Positions 5,311-5,369 of a stretch of DNA of 5,369 bases are shown here, piece by piece; the stretch's first letter is position 1; the number at the start of each line of letters is the position of its first letter. The position numbers and the translations under genes are program-made. Below the pieces are notes generated by a model that had not been told where the DNA came from, ran no database searches, and worked only from the letters and a program-made list of their open reading frames with translations. This DNA comes from Treponema sp. (GTDB lineage: Bacteria > Spirochaetota > Spirochaetia > Treponematales > Breznakiellaceae), in NCBI GenBank assembly GCA_031279925.1, contig JAITHQ010000038.1, positions 1 to 5,369 of the forward strand, given 5' to 3'.

Positions 5311-5369
5311 TTAATCTAATTCTGGTCCATCCAGATTCAGCAGACCTTGTTGGCCTTTATCAAGATCTT
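5311..5369 (-). CDS. C-terminal end of an unidentified converging gene (partial)
   Basis: On the minus strand a frame enters from the right edge and reads DLDKGQQGLLNLDGPELD before TAA (5313-5311); the other two frames stop within the first few codons after the edge. The stop lies directly before the double-hairpin element, which would act as its terminator. Base composition here is more balanced than in the neighbouring A/T-rich ORF and closer to the main operon. With 18 codons no family can be named, and a chance open frame is possible. Confidence 0.35.
   Translation of the reverse strand, partial: DLDKGQQGLLNLDGPELD

Overview
The window has two unlike halves. Positions 1 to about 4620 have mixed, roughly balanced base composition and hold one leftward (minus-strand) operon. 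In transcription order it encodes a nitrilase-superfamily amidohydrolase, two membrane permeases of the LplB/LplC (YtcP) type of CUT1 carbohydrate ABC importer, and a long extracellular solute-binding lipoprotein whose last few residues run off the left edge. The genes are tightly coupled: the hydrolase and first permease overlap as ATGA, the two permeases are 12 nt apart, and only the binding-protein gene has a longer leader (83 nt), which is packed with hairpins. No ATPase is encoded here, as is common for Lpl-type systems that share an MsmX/UgpC-like ATPase. The likely job is import of an oligosaccharide or glycoconjugate, followed by cytoplasmic cleavage of an amide or carbamoyl-type bond by the hydrolase; the substrate cannot be read from the sequence.

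The operon starts at a near-consensus sigma-70 promoter (TTGACA, 17 bp, TAATAT) with an A/T-rich UP-like tract. A perfect 14-bp palindrome covers the predicted transcription start. A related imperfect 24-bp palindrome sharing the 10-mer TACATGTATA lies 83 bp away, just downstream of a weaker divergent promoter. This looks like a two-operator control region for a regulator that is not encoded in the window.

The right part (about 4620-5369) is very A/T-rich and contains a possible 36-codon membrane miniprotein, an unrecognised small acidic/lysine-rich protein (4861-5301, plus strand) with its own promoter and ribosome-binding site, and the last 18 codons of an unidentified converging minus-strand gene. 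A compact G/C-rich double-hairpin element sits between the converging genes; it supplies the last 12 codons or so and the stop codon of the plus-strand ORF, and looks like an inserted REP-like repeat and/or bidirectional terminator.

Organism: a bacterium using Shine-Dalgarno starts and carrying LplABC-type importers with a lipoprotein-anchored binding protein. This family is abundant in Paenibacillus-like Firmicutes and in spirochaetes. The base composition and A/T-rich accessory DNA would suit a gut or termite-gut Treponema-like spirochaete, but this is an inference of low to moderate confidence. I see no tRNA, rRNA, CRISPR array or recognisable transposase.
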